Positions 21,340 to 33,771 of a stretch of DNA of 64,000 nucleotides are shown here, in pieces; within the stretch, counting starts at the first letter, position 1; each line of letters starts with the position of its first letter. The stretch covers positions 20,610,501 through 20,674,500 of the forward strand of contig NC_134112.1 of NCBI RefSeq assembly GCF_040939455.1, in the 5' to 3' direction. The position numbers were made by a program, and so were the translations under genes. The notes under the pieces were generated by a model, which made no database searches, had not been told where the DNA came from, and worked only from the letters and a program-made list of their open reading frames with translations. Origin of the DNA: Microcebus murinus. Taxonomy: Eukaryota; Chordata; Mammalia; Primates; Cheirogaleidae.

Positions 21340-24110
21340 GGAAAAATTCTTAAAATAAAGTTTGGCAATGAGAATATAAGATCCTACCTGTAATATCAAC
21401 ATGTAGAGAAAACCGTTGTTAACATTTTGTTGACTATCTTCCTGAACAAAAGTGTTTTTGTTTAATGAATGTACATATGTAGATGTATTATGATTTTTTC
21501 AAACATGGGACCATCACTATATTGAAGTTTACTTCTCCACATCTAACAATATATAATTAATATCTTTTCATGTTGATATTCTTCTTCATCAGAGTTTTTA
21601 AGGTATGACTTATTTAGCTGATTCTCTGTTGTTGGATGTTTAAGTTTTTTCTGTTTTCTTGCTGTCACAAATGGCCTCACCATAACTATCATTGTCTCTA
21701 TGTCTTTATAAATCCTTTTTGCCTTAGGATAACTTCCTAGAAGTAAAGTTGTTGAGCAGAAAGTCAAATATTTTTGAAGCATTTGAAATATATATTCTAA
21801 ACCACCTTCACCCTCCAATGTACCAATTTACAATTCCCTACATAAAGTATGAGTTTTCCTGTTATGTTGTGGACACTGGATTTTAACATTTAAAAAAGTT
21901 GTAACTTGATAGGTAAAAAAATGACATATAACTTTGCCATCAATTGACTTGACTCTTTGTGAGGTAGAACCTTTTTTTCATGTGTTAATTAACCAACTGT
22001 TTTTCTTTTGCAAATAGCACATTCCTGCCTTTTGTTAGTTTTTCTATTGGGTGTTTTCCTCTAATTTATATAAACTTTTTATATATTAAGGCTATTAAAC
22101 TGTGGCGATATTTGCTGCAAATAATTTTCACAGTTTATAAATATGTCTTTTAACCTTGTTTAGTATTCAGAGGTTAAATTTTTTAAATAAGCCAATTTTT
22201 TTTCCATTTATGGTTAATGTTTAGAAAAACCTTCTACATTGACAATATTTTGAAAATATGCACCAATATTTTCTTCTAGTTTATAGTTTAAGTTTTTATA
22301 TAAATCTTTTTTATAAAGCTGTACGTATTTATTTTTTATTTATTTTCTTATTTATTTTTTTCAGCACATTATGGGAGCACAAATGTTAAGGTTGCGTATA
22401 TTGCCCTTGTCCCCCCTTTGAGTCAGAGCTTCAAGCGTGTCCATCCCCTAGATGGTGCGTGTCGCACTCATTATGTATGTATATATCCATCCCCATCCCC
22501 CCACCTGCCGGACACCGGATAGATGATATTCCTATATGTCCACTTAGGTGTTGATCAGTTAATACCAGTTTGCTGGTGAGTACATGTGGTGCTTATTTTT
22601 CCATTCTTGGGATACTTCACTTAATAGAATGGGTTCCAGCTCTAGCCAGGAAAATACAAGAGGTGCTATATCACTGTTGTTTCTTATAGCTGAATAGTAC
22701 TCCATGGTATACATACACCACATTTTATTAATCCACTCATGTATTGATGGGCACTTCGGTTGTTTCCACATTTTTGCAATTGTGAATTGTGCTGCTATAA
22801 ACATTCGAGTGCAGGTGTCTTTTTCATAGAGTGACTTCTGTTCTTTTGGGTAGATGCCCAGTAATGGGATTGCTGGATCAAATGGTAGATTGATTTGTAT
22901 CGCTTTAAGGTATCTCCATATTGCTTTCCACAGAGGTTGAACTAGTTTGCAGTCCCACCAGCAATGTAGGAGCATTCCTATCTCTCCACATCCACGCCAA
23001 CATTTATTGTTTTGGGACTTGTTAATAAAGGTCATTCTCACTGGAGTTAAGTGATATCTCATTGTGGTTTTGATTTGCATTTCCGTGATGATTAGAGATG
23101 ATGAGCATTTTTTCATATGTTTGTTGGCCATTATTCTGTCTTCTTTTGAAAAGTTTCTGTTCATGTCCTTTGCCCACTTTTTGATAGGGTTGTTTGATTT
23201 TTCTTTGCTGATTTTCCTGAGTTCTAAATAGATTCTAGTTATCAGCCCTTTATCGGATGGGTAGCTTGCGAAAATTTTCTCCCATTCTGTGTGTTGTCTG
23301 TTTGCTCTCTAGAATTCATCTAAAATTTATTTCGTGATGAGGTAGTGAGTTAATTTTGTTTCCCCCAAAATTTATCCATTTCTTTCTGCACTGACTTAAA
23401 AGATTAATTTAATAATTAACAATGTTACACACACATACATACACACATTTGGGTCTCCTTTGTGAATTTCCATTCTGTTCTTTCAGTCTTTTCTTCTGCT
23501 AGTGTGATGCTATTGTAACTTTGTTATACATTTTAATGTCCAATATGGCAGGACTATACTCATTCTTCCTTTTTTGAAAATTCTTGGCTATTTTTGCTCA
23601 TTTTTATTCTTGATGGACTTTAAGTTTGCTGGTTTTCATTAAAAATCCTGAAGTTTTTTTGATAGGGTTGTAGTTAAAATCATGACTTAGCACCTTTCTA
23701 GGTGGCCTAATTCTAAATCAGTTTTTGTACGTGTTCCATGGGCACTGACAAATAGAGTATATTTTTTGTTTTCATGTATATCATTAATATATTTATTAAA
23801 TTAATTAATTATATTGTGATTATGTAATCTAGACTAATTATCCAGGTTACTAATCATATTAATATAATTATTCAGATCCTTCTCTATATTTTTGGCTGTT
23901 TGACCTGATGAAGACTACTTGATTATTAAAGATTTCTCCTATTATATTTTGTTCTTATAAATTTCTCCTTGTATTTCAGTTTTAGCTTTATATGTATTTT
24001 GGTACACTATAATTTGTCTTGTAGAATTCATGTGAATTATATATTCACTATCAGTTTTACCTTTTTCAGTATAAAATCACTAGATACCACTAAGTGTGGT
24101 ATCTAGAAAG
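21340..24110 (-). mobile_element. Old L1M ORF2/3' region, interrupted by a younger L1
   Basis: Landmarks appear in reverse order along the segment: cctagaagtaaagttgttga, tatattaaggctattaaact, then after the younger L1 tcatctaaaatttatttcgt, gtttgtgaatttccattctg-like DNA, and tgttccatgggcactgacaa. They fit one minus-strand L1M running through the whole stretch. Many stops and indels, so non-functional. Confidence 0.75.
22325..23310 (-). mobile_element. Younger 5'-truncated L1 (lemur-type tail)
   Basis: T-rich tail at 22325-22360, 3' UTR 22361-22555, then an open minus-strand frame of 201 codons (23164 to 22559) matching the C-terminal part of L1 ORF2. It covers the [19 protein letters not shown] segment of the zinc-knuckle region and the common end motif WNKM-type INKMW..MEYYSA. 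The reverse transcriptase and endonuclease parts are missing. Match stops at about 23308 where the old L1M resumes. I could not find a clear target-site duplication. Confidence 0.9.
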
Positions 24111-24122
24111 AAATTTTCTTTC
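24080..24122. repeat. Two adjoining perfect inverted repeats
   Basis: ctagataccac (24080-24090) pairs with gtggtatctag (24096-24106) over a 5-base loop. Starting at the shared G, gaaagaaa pairs with tttctttc across one base (24106-24122). See findings. Confidence 0.85.
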
Positions 24123-24446
24123 TAAAAATTTACGATCTCGTGTGTGCGTATGCGTGTGTTCGTGTGTGAAAGAATATACTCATTGTTAAAAATTCAACCA
24201 GACCAAAGCACTAAATTTCCCCAAATCTATTTCTGATGTCTTGGTGATCCATTTTAAATATCCTATTAGGTGTGTACAGATGAACGCACAAATTGGCAGT
24301 TTGCTGTGTGATCATTCTGTGCATGCTTTTGTGTCATCTACTTTTTTTTACACTTAAAAATATGTCCTGGTCACCTTTCTGTTGTAGTAAACATAAAGTT
24401 AAGTAATGGTTTTAAATGAAGTTCTTTTTATTCCAGAATGTTTTGT
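24123..24446. other. Unassigned AT-rich intron, L1-like
   Basis: cattctgtgcatgcttttgt, aaaatatgtcctggtcacct resembles L1M DNA in reverse, not firm. Short gtgtgtgcgtatgcgtgtgt repeat at 24138. Confidence 0.4.
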
Positions 24447-24602
24447 TGTTTTTAAAAGACAGGGTCTCTCCTTACTGTCCAGGCTGGAGTGCAGAGTTGT
24501 GATCATAGCTCACCCCAGCTTTGAACTCCTGAGCTCAAGTGATCCTCCTGCCTCAGCCTCCTGAGTTGCTGGGATTACCGGTGTAAGCCACTGTGCCTGG
24601 CT
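24447..24602 (-). mobile_element. Alu left-monomer (FLAM-like)
   Basis: aaaagacagggtctctcctt, aggctggagtgcagagttgt, then ggtgtaagccactgtgcctggc. Only one Alu arm is present. Confidence 0.8.
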
Positions 24603-24878
24603 TTGAAATGTTTATACTTTTTGTCAGACCAAAAAATTAGGCTTTCCATTCTTTTGCCCTTACCATGTTTGTTTTATTTTGTTTAAGGTACAATATTTTG
24701 CTTTTTGACTTAATTTTATGGTTTTAAATTTTTTAATAGGAAAGATTAATATAACTATAATTATATTATGATTGCTACATGTATTCTTTTTTCTGACCTA
24801 TTAATATTTTCTACTTAAAAAGATGCTGTGTTGCTCTTTCCTTTATTTTTTGGCATATAGTGTATATTTTCTTTTAAG
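24603..24878. other. AT-rich intron
   Basis: Nothing recognised beyond A/T richness. Confidence 0.45.
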
Positions 24879-24879
24879 T

Positions 24880-25285
24880 TTTATTTTATTTTTAATTGAC
24901 ACATAATAATTGTACATATTTTTGGGGTAGAGTGTGATATTTTGACACATGTGTACATTGTTCAAGACGATATCAGGTTAATTAGCAAATCCATCCCCTC
25001 AAACATTTGTCATTTCTTTGTGGTGAGAACATTCAGAATCCTCTCTTTGAGCTATTTTGAAATATACAATACATTATTGCTAACTGTAGTCACCTACTGT
25101 ACAGTAGAACACCAGAACTTATTCTTCCTGTCTCACTGCAATTTTGTACCCATTGGCCAGCCCTTCCCCATCCCCTCTCCCTGGACTCTATCTTCTTTAT
25201 CTTTGATCTTTTCTACTGTTTGGAAGACATATATTCTATTGGTAGTTACTTTTAATTTTTCAAAAATGGAATTAGCTTTTTCAGA
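24880..25285 (-). mobile_element. L1 3' UTR (L1MA/L1PB-like)
   Basis: aattgacacataataattgt, ttgtggtgagaacattcaga, gctaactgtagtcacctact, gaacttattcttcctgtctc are ordered landmarks of the L1 3' UTR, read in reverse. Confidence 0.85.
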
Positions 25286-25419
25286 TTGTCAGAGTCAAGG
25301 GTGAAATGGCACCTTTGGTGATAAGGTATTTAACACACTCTTAGTCATCCTGCCCACTTCTTAGGCTATGTTAGTATATATTTGATTTTGGCTCTTGTAT
25401 TTGGTAAGGTTTTATATTT
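25286..25419. other. Unassigned intron
   Basis: Nothing recognised. Confidence 0.4.
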
Positions 25420-25574
25420 GATTTTTGTTTTTCAGACAGTTTTATTAAGGAATGATGTACCATAAAATTAACCCATTTTAAGTGTACAATTCAATGATTT
25501 TTAGTAAATTTATAGATTTGTGCCATTTGTGTCACCACCATCCAATTTTAGAACATTTGTATCACTCCCCTCAC
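25420..25574 (-). mobile_element. Old L1 (L1ME-like) 3' end
   Basis: agttttattaaggaatgatg, aaattaacccattttaagtg, tacaattcaatgatttttag is a familiar L1M end in reverse. Confidence 0.7.
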
Positions 25575-25587
25575 TGAATGCAGTTTT

Positions 25588-25926
25588 TTTTTTTTTTTTT
25601 TTTTTTTGAGACAGAGTCTCGCTTTGTTGCCCAGGCTAGAGTGAGTGCCGTGGCGTCAGCCTAGCTCACAGCAACCTCAAACTCCTGGGCTCGAGTGATC
25701 CTTCTGCCTCAGCCTCCCGGGTAGCTGGGACTACAGGCATGCGCCACCATGCCCGGCTAATTTTTTTTATATATATATCAGTTGGCCAATTAATTTCTTT
25801 CTATTTGTAGTAGAGACGGGGTCTCGCTCTTGCTCAGGCTGGTTTTGAACTCCTGACCTTGAGCAATCCGCCCGCCTCGGCCTCCCAAGAGCTAGGATTA
25901 TAGACGTGAGCCACAGCGCCCGGCCC
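25588..25926 (-). mobile_element. Lemur-type dimeric Alu SINE
   Basis: Full dimer with perfect duplication tgaatgcagtttt at 25575-25587 and 25927-25939. Shares private changes with the Alu at 7053 and has a few of its own (gattatagacgtgag, ctatttgtagtag). Confidence 0.95.
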
Positions 25927-25939
25927 TGAATGCAGTTTT

Positions 25940-26738
25940 ATATTCAGCTTTATGCCAATTGCTTATCTTTTAAAACTAGTTTTATTTCTCACTATTAGTC
26001 ACTTTTGCATCCTTTCTGGAATTCTTGTCTTAATCTTCAGCTTGTTGAATGGCAAATTCAAGAAATTTTCCAGGAACTCCTATGTATCTGAAGAGCTCAT
26101 GTATCTGAAAATCCCCTTCTAACATGGCAGACAAATTGGTGGCATAAAATTGCCGTATCATAACGTTTTTCTTCAAAATGCTATAAGGCATTGATTCAGT
26201 ATCACTTTGGAGTTAGTCTAGCATTGGAGAAATCTGAGGCCTGACTAATTTTTCATACCTTTTAGGCAATCAGGGTATCTGCCTTGGTACTTACAGGTTT
26301 TAAAATTAAATTAATTTTTATTTTAAATTTATCCTTGTAATTAAGTAGTTTTTAAAGTATGTGAGTAGATGTGGATCTCTTTTAATGGATTTTATAGAAA
26401 ACCAAGGGCTCATTTGATCTGCTTATCAGTTTTTCTTCAGGTGAGGAAGGATTTCTTTTACTATATCTTTGATTATTACTTCTTTTCTATTTGTTCTGAA
26501 TTCTCCTTCAGGAACACTCATTATATTCATGTTAACTTTCCATCTCTGTCCTCCACAACTAGAGTTATTTTAATTTCCACGTTTTTTTCCCTGTGCATCT
26601 AGCAGAACTTAGGCAGTCTGTTTTCCATAACATTAAATGGATTTTCTATAGCATCAGTTCAGTTCTAAAACTGTTTCCACTATGTACATTACTTCTGTGA
26701 TTGTACTTTTTTATTTTCTTGGAATCCTTCCTTCTCTT
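25940..26738. other. AT-rich intron, L1-like in parts
   Basis: attctccttcaggaacactc, gatttctataa-like T-rich DNA resembles old L1 in reverse; not assigned. Confidence 0.4.
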
Positions 26739-26751
26739 CTGCATTTATTTT

Positions 26752-27126
<375 letters not shown>

Positions 27127-27199
27127 TGCATTTATTTTTGTTTTTGTATTTTTTTTTGCAACCTGTTGCATTTTAATTTCCATCTGCCTGTGTTTGTAC

Positions 27200-27202
27200 T
27201 TT

Positions 27203-27285
<83 letters not shown>

Positions 27286-27288
27286 TTT
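27200..27288. repeat. (TTTA)n microsatellite, about 22 units
   Basis: An almost pure tetranucleotide run forming the A-tail of the next Alu. It gives spurious YLFI-repeat protein frames. Confidence 0.95.
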
Positions 27289-27602
27289 GAGACAGTTTCC
27301 TTCTGTTGCCTGGCTAGAGTGCCATGGCATGAGCCTAACTCACAGCAACCTCCAACTCCTGGGCTCAAGTGACCCTCCTATCTCAGCCTCCCGAGTAGCT
27401 GGGACTACAGGCATGTGCCACCATGCCCGGCTATTTTTCTATGTACTTTTAGTTGGCCAGCCAATTCATGTCTTTCTATTTGTAGTAGAGATGGCGTCTC
27501 ACTCTTGCTCAGGCTGGTTTCGAACTCCTGACCTTGAGTGATCCTCCTGCCTCGGACTCCCAGAGTGCTAGGATTATAGGCATGAGCCACTGTGCCCTGC
27601 CT
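27289..27602 (-). mobile_element. Lemur-type dimeric Alu SINE, diverged
   Basis: gagacagtttccttctgttg to ccactgtgccctgcc, with the block agttggccagccaattcat in place of the usual ttggccaattaattt. Its tail is the (TTTA)n run, so the element covers 27200-27602. Confidence 0.9.
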
Positions 27603-28588
27603 TCTACTTTATTTTTTGCCCTATAGTCCAATGCCCTTTTCATGCTTGGGACGTGTTGGTATGCACCGTTCCCAGTCCAGTTCCCTACTCCTGTTAGGTC
27701 ATCACTAGTATGCCCTGCTCTACTGAAGTGGCACACCTTTTGTCTCCTCCCACTGCCTGATTCTCTGGTACTCTGACATGGACAAGCCACAGTTCCCAGT
27801 ATGTGTTGCTATTAAAGTTCATTCTGATGGTACATTGCCTTTATCTAAGGTGAATGTACTGTGCTGCCATCAAGTCTCTTCTTAACCTCATTAGTGTTCT
27901 ATTTTCTAGAATTTGTGGTCTTTGCTTAGATTTGGAAGAGGGGATAGAGTTGGAGATGAGGATAAGGGAACACACCTGAGGCTGAGAGATGAAGGGGGAG
28001 GTTTGAAGCATCTTTCTCTTTTGTGTGGTGGTCTCTGTTTCATTCATCAAAGCTCTACTGTGTCAAGAGATCAAGTCTTAACAGCTATTGTTTTAATCCA
28101 GTGCCATCAGTTGTTCCCAGGTTGTAGTATTGGGCTATGGTCCATTTTAGTTTTGTTATGGCATTTTACGTTTTCTATGTCTTCATTGCTGTTTATGAGA
28201 ACTCAGGAGTGTGTCTGCATTGGGAACTATGGCTTTGTACCATTTTGGGCCAGATGCATCATACTGGATTTTGTAAGACTCACGTAAAAAGTTTTAAACC
28301 ACACATTGGCATGCCCATTGTGAGGACTTTGTAAAAGTGGGGTTCCTAGAAGATTTAAAAAACTGTTCATATCCAAGTAGTGTCATATGTTGCTTTTTGT
28401 GGGAAAACTCGGCATGCATGCAGTTTTTTAAGTGATGTGGGATGTAAGGATTTATTTTCCCCTTATGAATGAGTCCAGGAGCAGAATAGTGAATAACTGT
28501 CTTATAAAAGCCAGGATTTATTTCATTCTGTGCTAACCAAAGCCTCACTTCCCAGTTCATTCTTTCTCCAGATGGTGGTGGTAGTGAT
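27603..28588. other. Unassigned intron
   Basis: No gene or family recognised. Confidence 0.5.
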
Positions 28589-28589
28589 C

Positions 28590-28820
28590 ATAATAATAGT
28601 AACTCATATTTATTGAGTGGTTCTTATGGACCAGGTACTATGTCAGGATTTCACAAGGCTCATTTAATCCTTGCAACAACCCTGTGAGATACTTAGTAAT
28701 ATTATTATTATTCCCACAGCAAAAGATATACAACTTAGTTAAGATCACAGAGCTTACAGGAGGCTGGGCTAGGTTTGGAATCCCAGCCCTGTGGTTCCAG
28801 AGCTCCAAGTCCTGACCATC
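28590..28820 (-). repeat. MIR SINE, near full length
   Basis: atttattgagtggttcttat, ggaccaggtactatgtcagg, gcaacaaccctgtgagatac, agatcacagagcttacagga are MIR in reverse. Confidence 0.8.
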
Positions 28821-29094
28821 ACACAGAACAGTCCCTCAAACTAGCTGCCTTTTCTGCAGTCCCCTAGTTCAACCTCTGAACTATAGGATTTAATGTCTGT
28901 TTGCTCTTGGGTCGAAATGTCTCTTACTTGTGTTAACATGAGAGCTGAAGGTAATGTAGCATATTCGGGAAGTTTAAACTGTTATTTCTTCCTTGTTTTT
29001 TGAATCATCATTAGATACCAGTTAGTGTCTAGGTAGGAAAAAACACATATTCATTCATTCAAGTCCTGTTAACACTTTTTTTTTTTTGTTAGTT
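28821..29094. other. Unassigned intron
   Basis: Nothing recognised. Confidence 0.5.
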
Positions 29095-29255
29095 CTAATA
29101 CTTTATTTCATGTCTGTGCCTCAGTTTGCTTTGTTATAAAATGACAAATAGGACCTATTTCTTAGACTTACAGTGAAAATTAAAGCACTAATACATGTAA
29201 AGTATTTATAATAGTGTTTGATATATAGTAAATGATGAATAAATATATTGTTGAT
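29095..29255 (+). repeat. MIR SINE
   Basis: tgtctgtgcctcagtttgct, tataaaatgacaaataggac, acttacagtgaaaattaaag, tatatagtaaatgatgaata follow MIR sense. Confidence 0.7.
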
Positions 29256-30189
29256 ATTGTTATGAGTAGTAATACAATTGTCTACTTTCATTATGGTCAT
29301 TTATACCCCAAGTGAATGAAAATATGTTAGCATTTTCACAAATTGGAAATTGAGTTTCACTTACCTTGCAGTTCATAATTAAACTTTGTCAATTTGATGA
29401 GCTGCCATCTGCAATTATAGGATCCTCCTAAGTGAGTGTGGTTATGTATCATGTCACCATGTCACTGAATATACTAAATGTTTCCAGCAATGGAAATGAT
29501 ATCTTGTCTTAGTTAAAGTCAGAAACAAGTGATTTATCAACTCTCTGTGGTCATGGGTTTGGGAGTGCGTGTATAAAGCACCACAAGGGGAAGTCTACTG
29601 AATTTCATTGCCCTTCCAAACCACAACCCATTTCCAGGAACTGTTTGCAGGCACAACCAGAAAGACTTAAGCCTTTTTTTGTTTTGTTTTGTTTTCCCCA
29701 TTGTTCCTGCCAACTTGCAGGTAGGGAATGTCTCAGGTTGTAGGCTAGATATGCAAAGGGGGTCACACTGTTTTTTCTGCTGCTGGTATTTCTTTGTTTG
29801 ACAAAGACTCTCCCTAAAGCATTTTTTGGGTTCACTGGCTTCTCACTTTTTGTTCAGCAAGATTTACTGAGGAAGTACACAGTATGGACCATGGAAGAGT
29901 GGTCACTAGTGTGAATGACTGTGCAGGTGATGTGCCCACAGGAACTTCATGAGCCTGCTGGGCTCATCGAGCCCTTTGATGTCAGTGGGGGCTGGGTGTG
30001 GGTATCCTGCAGAGAAGTTTTTATTCAGAAGGTTTTCCACTCATCTTCAACTTGGAAATACATGTGAAGGTGTTCTTGTTCATGTTCAAGGTTTCATCTT
30101 ATGAGCTTACTTTCTTTGCCAGCAGTAGAAAGCCTGCCTATATGGAAGGGGAACAACTTTGCTTAGAACTGCAGCACACTTAGTGGAGG
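29256..30189. other. Unassigned intron
   Basis: No gene or family recognised; a gttttgttttgttttg run at about 29679. Confidence 0.5.
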
Positions 30190-30325
30190 AACTTTTGGAT
30201 TTAGGGTAAAAAGTTCTGCGTTTTAATCCTAGATATGCGTCTCTAACTGTGCGACTTTGAGCAGTAATCTCTCCAATCTGAACCTAAATTCTTCATCTAT
30301 AAAAAGAGGGAATTTAATTTGATCA
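30190..30325 (+). repeat. MIR SINE
   Basis: gttctgcgttttaatcctag, ctaactgtgcgactttgagc, cttcatctataaaaagaggg follow MIR sense. Confidence 0.65.
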
Positions 30326-30990
30326 GTGGTTTTTAAATGTTTCTGCAGAATCTTAGAGGCTTGTAGAGTTGCTTTAGGGTTTGGGCAAAGGTTTGATTCA
30401 TCCATTAGTTGTAAAATATATTTTTAACTTTTAAAAACCCATTAATGTGTATCTTTGATTTAGGGACTCTACCAGTTTTTTTTAAGCATATGAGCAATAG
30501 CAGACATGTTAATTTATGTTGTAGGATGAGCTATTTTTTTCTAGTACATCTTGAAATAAAGCTTCTATGATTTTATTTTATTTAAAAAGTATCCTGTGAT
30601 TGCAGGGTGATTGGCGAAGCTCATCTACTTGCAAGTCTGTCCCTACTTACCAATCAGAATTTTCTTGATCCTGTATAACTAATACATGACAGAGAAACAC
30701 ACTGGATGCTGAAACTTAATCTAGTGTACAACAATCATATTTAACCCCTGATTTCAAATTTTCACATCTAACAAAACAGCATCTAATTGATCTCACTGAC
30801 CTATTTTATAATGTAAAAGTTTTCACTTTAAGACTAAGCCATGCTAATTAAATGCCATTATATCCATATTGGGGTTCTATGTAAAATTTCATTTTAATAA
30901 AAGGTCTTCTGCTAAAAAATGCTTGAGGCATTGCGGTAGATGTTTCTAAGACTGCTTCTTGTTCTAAAACTCTCTTAGGATGTAAATGTC
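30326..30990. other. Unassigned AT-rich intron
   Basis: A weak MER5-like opening (cagtggtttttaaatgtttc) at 30324; otherwise nothing. Confidence 0.4.
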
Positions 30991-30998
30991 CTCTAAGC

Positions 30999-31141
30999 CT
31001 GTGGTCCCCAAACCCCAGGCTGCGGACTGGTACCTATTAGGAACCTGCTGCAGAGCTCCGCCTCTCCCTCCCATCCCCTACCCCAGACTGTGGAAAAATT
31101 ATCTTTCCTGAAACTGATCCCAAAAATATTGGTGACCACTG
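30999..31141 (+). mobile_element. 143-base hAT MITE with 8-bp duplication
   Basis: ctgtggtccccaaaccccag, gctgcggactggtacctatt, gagctccgcctctccct, then ttggtgaccactg. The flanking 8-base duplication ctctaagc (30991-30998, 31142-31149) is the hAT signature. Same family as 56319-56611. Confidence 0.85.
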
Positions 31142-31149
31142 CTCTAAGC

Positions 31150-32700
31150 CTTCCCGCTGTCCTCTGGTGTACATTCCTCACCAAGCAATCTTCCATTCCC
31201 CTCTCCTGTCATGAGAATGGCTCTCATGTCATGCTTGGAGATCTCTGGGAAAGAGGCAGCTGTGAGTTGAGATTCTAACTACATTATTCTCCTCGGGGAC
31301 CTAACAAGATGAGGGGTACTAGAAATCAGTGTTGTTAGATTTGGGACACTTTTACATTTGATTTCTCTGAACTAGGCTGATACCACAATTATGGCGTTGA
31401 CACAACTGATTTTGTTAATGAATTGGTTGGCTTCACGCTGACTGTAGTCACAACTGTGGCGTCAGTGTCCCCACAAATCAGTATACAGGTATTTGAAGGC
31501 AAAACCCAAACTTTGCCCTCTGGTTCTCATGGATCCTCTCTGACAACCTCCATGCTTATCTGTCCTGCCAGCTGAGCCCTGCAGTGAATACCGTCTTCCT
31601 AACAAACAAATGCAAGGGACCACAAAGGAAAGCCAGTGGGTTCTGAATTTGAGTTCCAGTTCTCCTCACTGTGATAAACCTGTGTCCACTGTGGCTTGGG
31701 GAACAGTTGTGGGATGATGTCCTCTGCAGTAGCCCTGCCATACTTTTGCCTCAGAAATACTGTAATTGCAGGAAGTTTTTGGTGTGTGTTTATACATTTG
31801 TTCAAAGTACAGGACCAAGACTTTATCATTTAGTTATTATGGACATCTTTGCTTTCCTCTAACATGCTTTGCAAAGTGCTGGCTGCCTATTTTCCTGGTT
31901 CAAGGGGCTGACTATGAGTGGCTGCGCACTGTCAGCTCTCTGACCAGGACACTGTCCTATGTCTGTCACTGCTGCAACTACAACTGCTTTTCTTTTTTGC
32001 AACTAATGTTATTTAAGTGCTATGGTGGAAGAGTCACCTCTTGGGTATGCCCAAGCGGAAATAGAGTTTCTCCATCACCAGGTGCCAGGGCACTTCTTGA
32101 ATAACCTGAAACACCCTCACCTTCAGCTCCATCTCAGAGTTACTGATTACTTATTCTATACCCAATATCATAGGGTTAACTTAAGATATGGCAGATGCTT
32201 AATAAATACTTATAAAAATATAGCACGGTGCTGTCTCCCTTTGCTCAATGTATTCTTTTACATTGTCACATTTAACATGCATGCCTAGTAAAAACAACTC
32301 TGCAATTCTCAGGCTTTGTTCTCCTTTTTCTCACTTAATGGTGGCAATATGGCTGCTTCAGCAGTTATTCCCTCAAATCTCATTGGCTATAACTGGGTCA
32401 CATGCACACTTCTAGGCCGATCACTGGATTAGGAGAAGGGGATTGTCATTATTGACTTAGAACAATCATAAGTTATTCCGTGGAACTGGGCTCATTGTAC
32501 CCAAACATAGTCAGAATTTTAGTCTTTACTAGAATTTATTAGTCTTTGAAGGGAGAATGGCCATTGGTTAGATAGCCAAGAGTGACCCAGGCAACCTAAC
32601 TCTGAATATTTTGCTGGATGAAGGTTAAAGTTTCTATTATTTAATAAATCTCACTGCAGACAATGACCTTTGGCTTTGAGACTCTGTTGATTTTTGCAAA
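31150..32700. other. Unassigned intron
   Basis: A MIR-like closing block (gcagatgcttaataaatact) near 32192; no other family or gene recognised. Confidence 0.45.
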
Positions 32701-33417
32701 TAAATGTTTAGAGTTTTCAGAATTGACTTAAGTGGGAGAATTCCATCTTCACTGGTTCATTGTGAAGTAACTTCTTTTCTGAAGTTCCCTGGTGGAATAG
32801 TTAGGTGTATCCATTCATGATGTGGTCTGGTGGGTTGAAGGAATGTTTGCCCTGGATGTATGGGGATTTAATCATTTCCTAGTCTGGTTGCATCCGCTAG
32901 CACAGACCAGTCAAGCCGGGCTACATCTGCCGAGTCTGGGCCTCAGCCTGTAGGCTGTGTCTCTTCATCGCTCACTGCTGGCCCCACTGCCATTTCCTCC
33001 TACTGATTGGCTTCCTTCCCCCAGCTGATCACAGGCATGGGGAGGGCTCTCTAAGTTTTAGGGTGCTACAATTGCTACACGCTCTAATCTTCTTACCCAA
33101 GTTAATGAGCATCTTCATTTCTCAGGCAAGGTCCCTCCCAGGCAGAGAGGCTGCTGGTAAGAACAGGTGAGACAAAGTGGAGATGATTTACTGGCACTCA
33201 CTGCAACTAATTCAGTAGAATAAACAACAGGTTGCAGCACCCCAGAAGTTCTCTAGCAAGAAGGCCAGTTTATCTCCTCAGATTCTTCCCTTCATTACTT
33301 CATCCTGTATTTGCAGCAAAAAGTCCTCCCAGATGCCAGTGCAGATGTTCTCCAAGGTGAAGCTAATAGACCACAATAGGCTGCACCTCTGACTAGCGTT
33401 CACTTCCTTGCAAGCAT
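32701..33417. other. Unassigned intron
   Basis: Nothing recognised. Confidence 0.5.
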
Positions 33418-33430
33418 TTCCCCCACTTTT

Positions 33431-33758
33431 TTTTTTTCTTTTTTTGGGGGGGGACAGAGTCTCACTTTGTTGCCCAGGCTAGAGTGAGTGCCGTGGCATC
33501 AGCGTAGCTCACAGCAACCTCAGACTCATGGGCTCAAGCGATCCTACTGCCTCAGCCTCCCGAACGAAGTAGCTGGCACTACAGGCACGCACCACCATGC
33601 CCAGCTAATTTTTTCCATATATATTAGTTGGCCAATTAATTTCTTTCTATTTATAGTAGAGATGGGGTCTCGCTCTTGCTCAGGCTGGTTTCGAACTCTT
33701 GACCTATAGCAATCCTCCCACCTTGGCCTCCCAGAGTGCTAGGCCACCGCACCCGGCC
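33431..33758 (-). mobile_element. Lemur-type Alu with A-box deletion
   Basis: Perfect duplication ttcccccactttt at 33418-33430 and 33759-33771. At 33743 the text reads ctaggccaccgc where the family has ctagg, attacaggcgtgag, ccaccgc, so 14 bases are missing. They cover the Pol III A-box in the sense strand. Confidence 0.92.
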
Positions 33759-33771
33759 TTCCCCCACTTTT

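Noticed and set aside
22559..23164. 201-codon minus frame as a host gene
   Set aside because: It is the L1 ORF2 C-terminus in a 5'-truncated element with no promoter or start.
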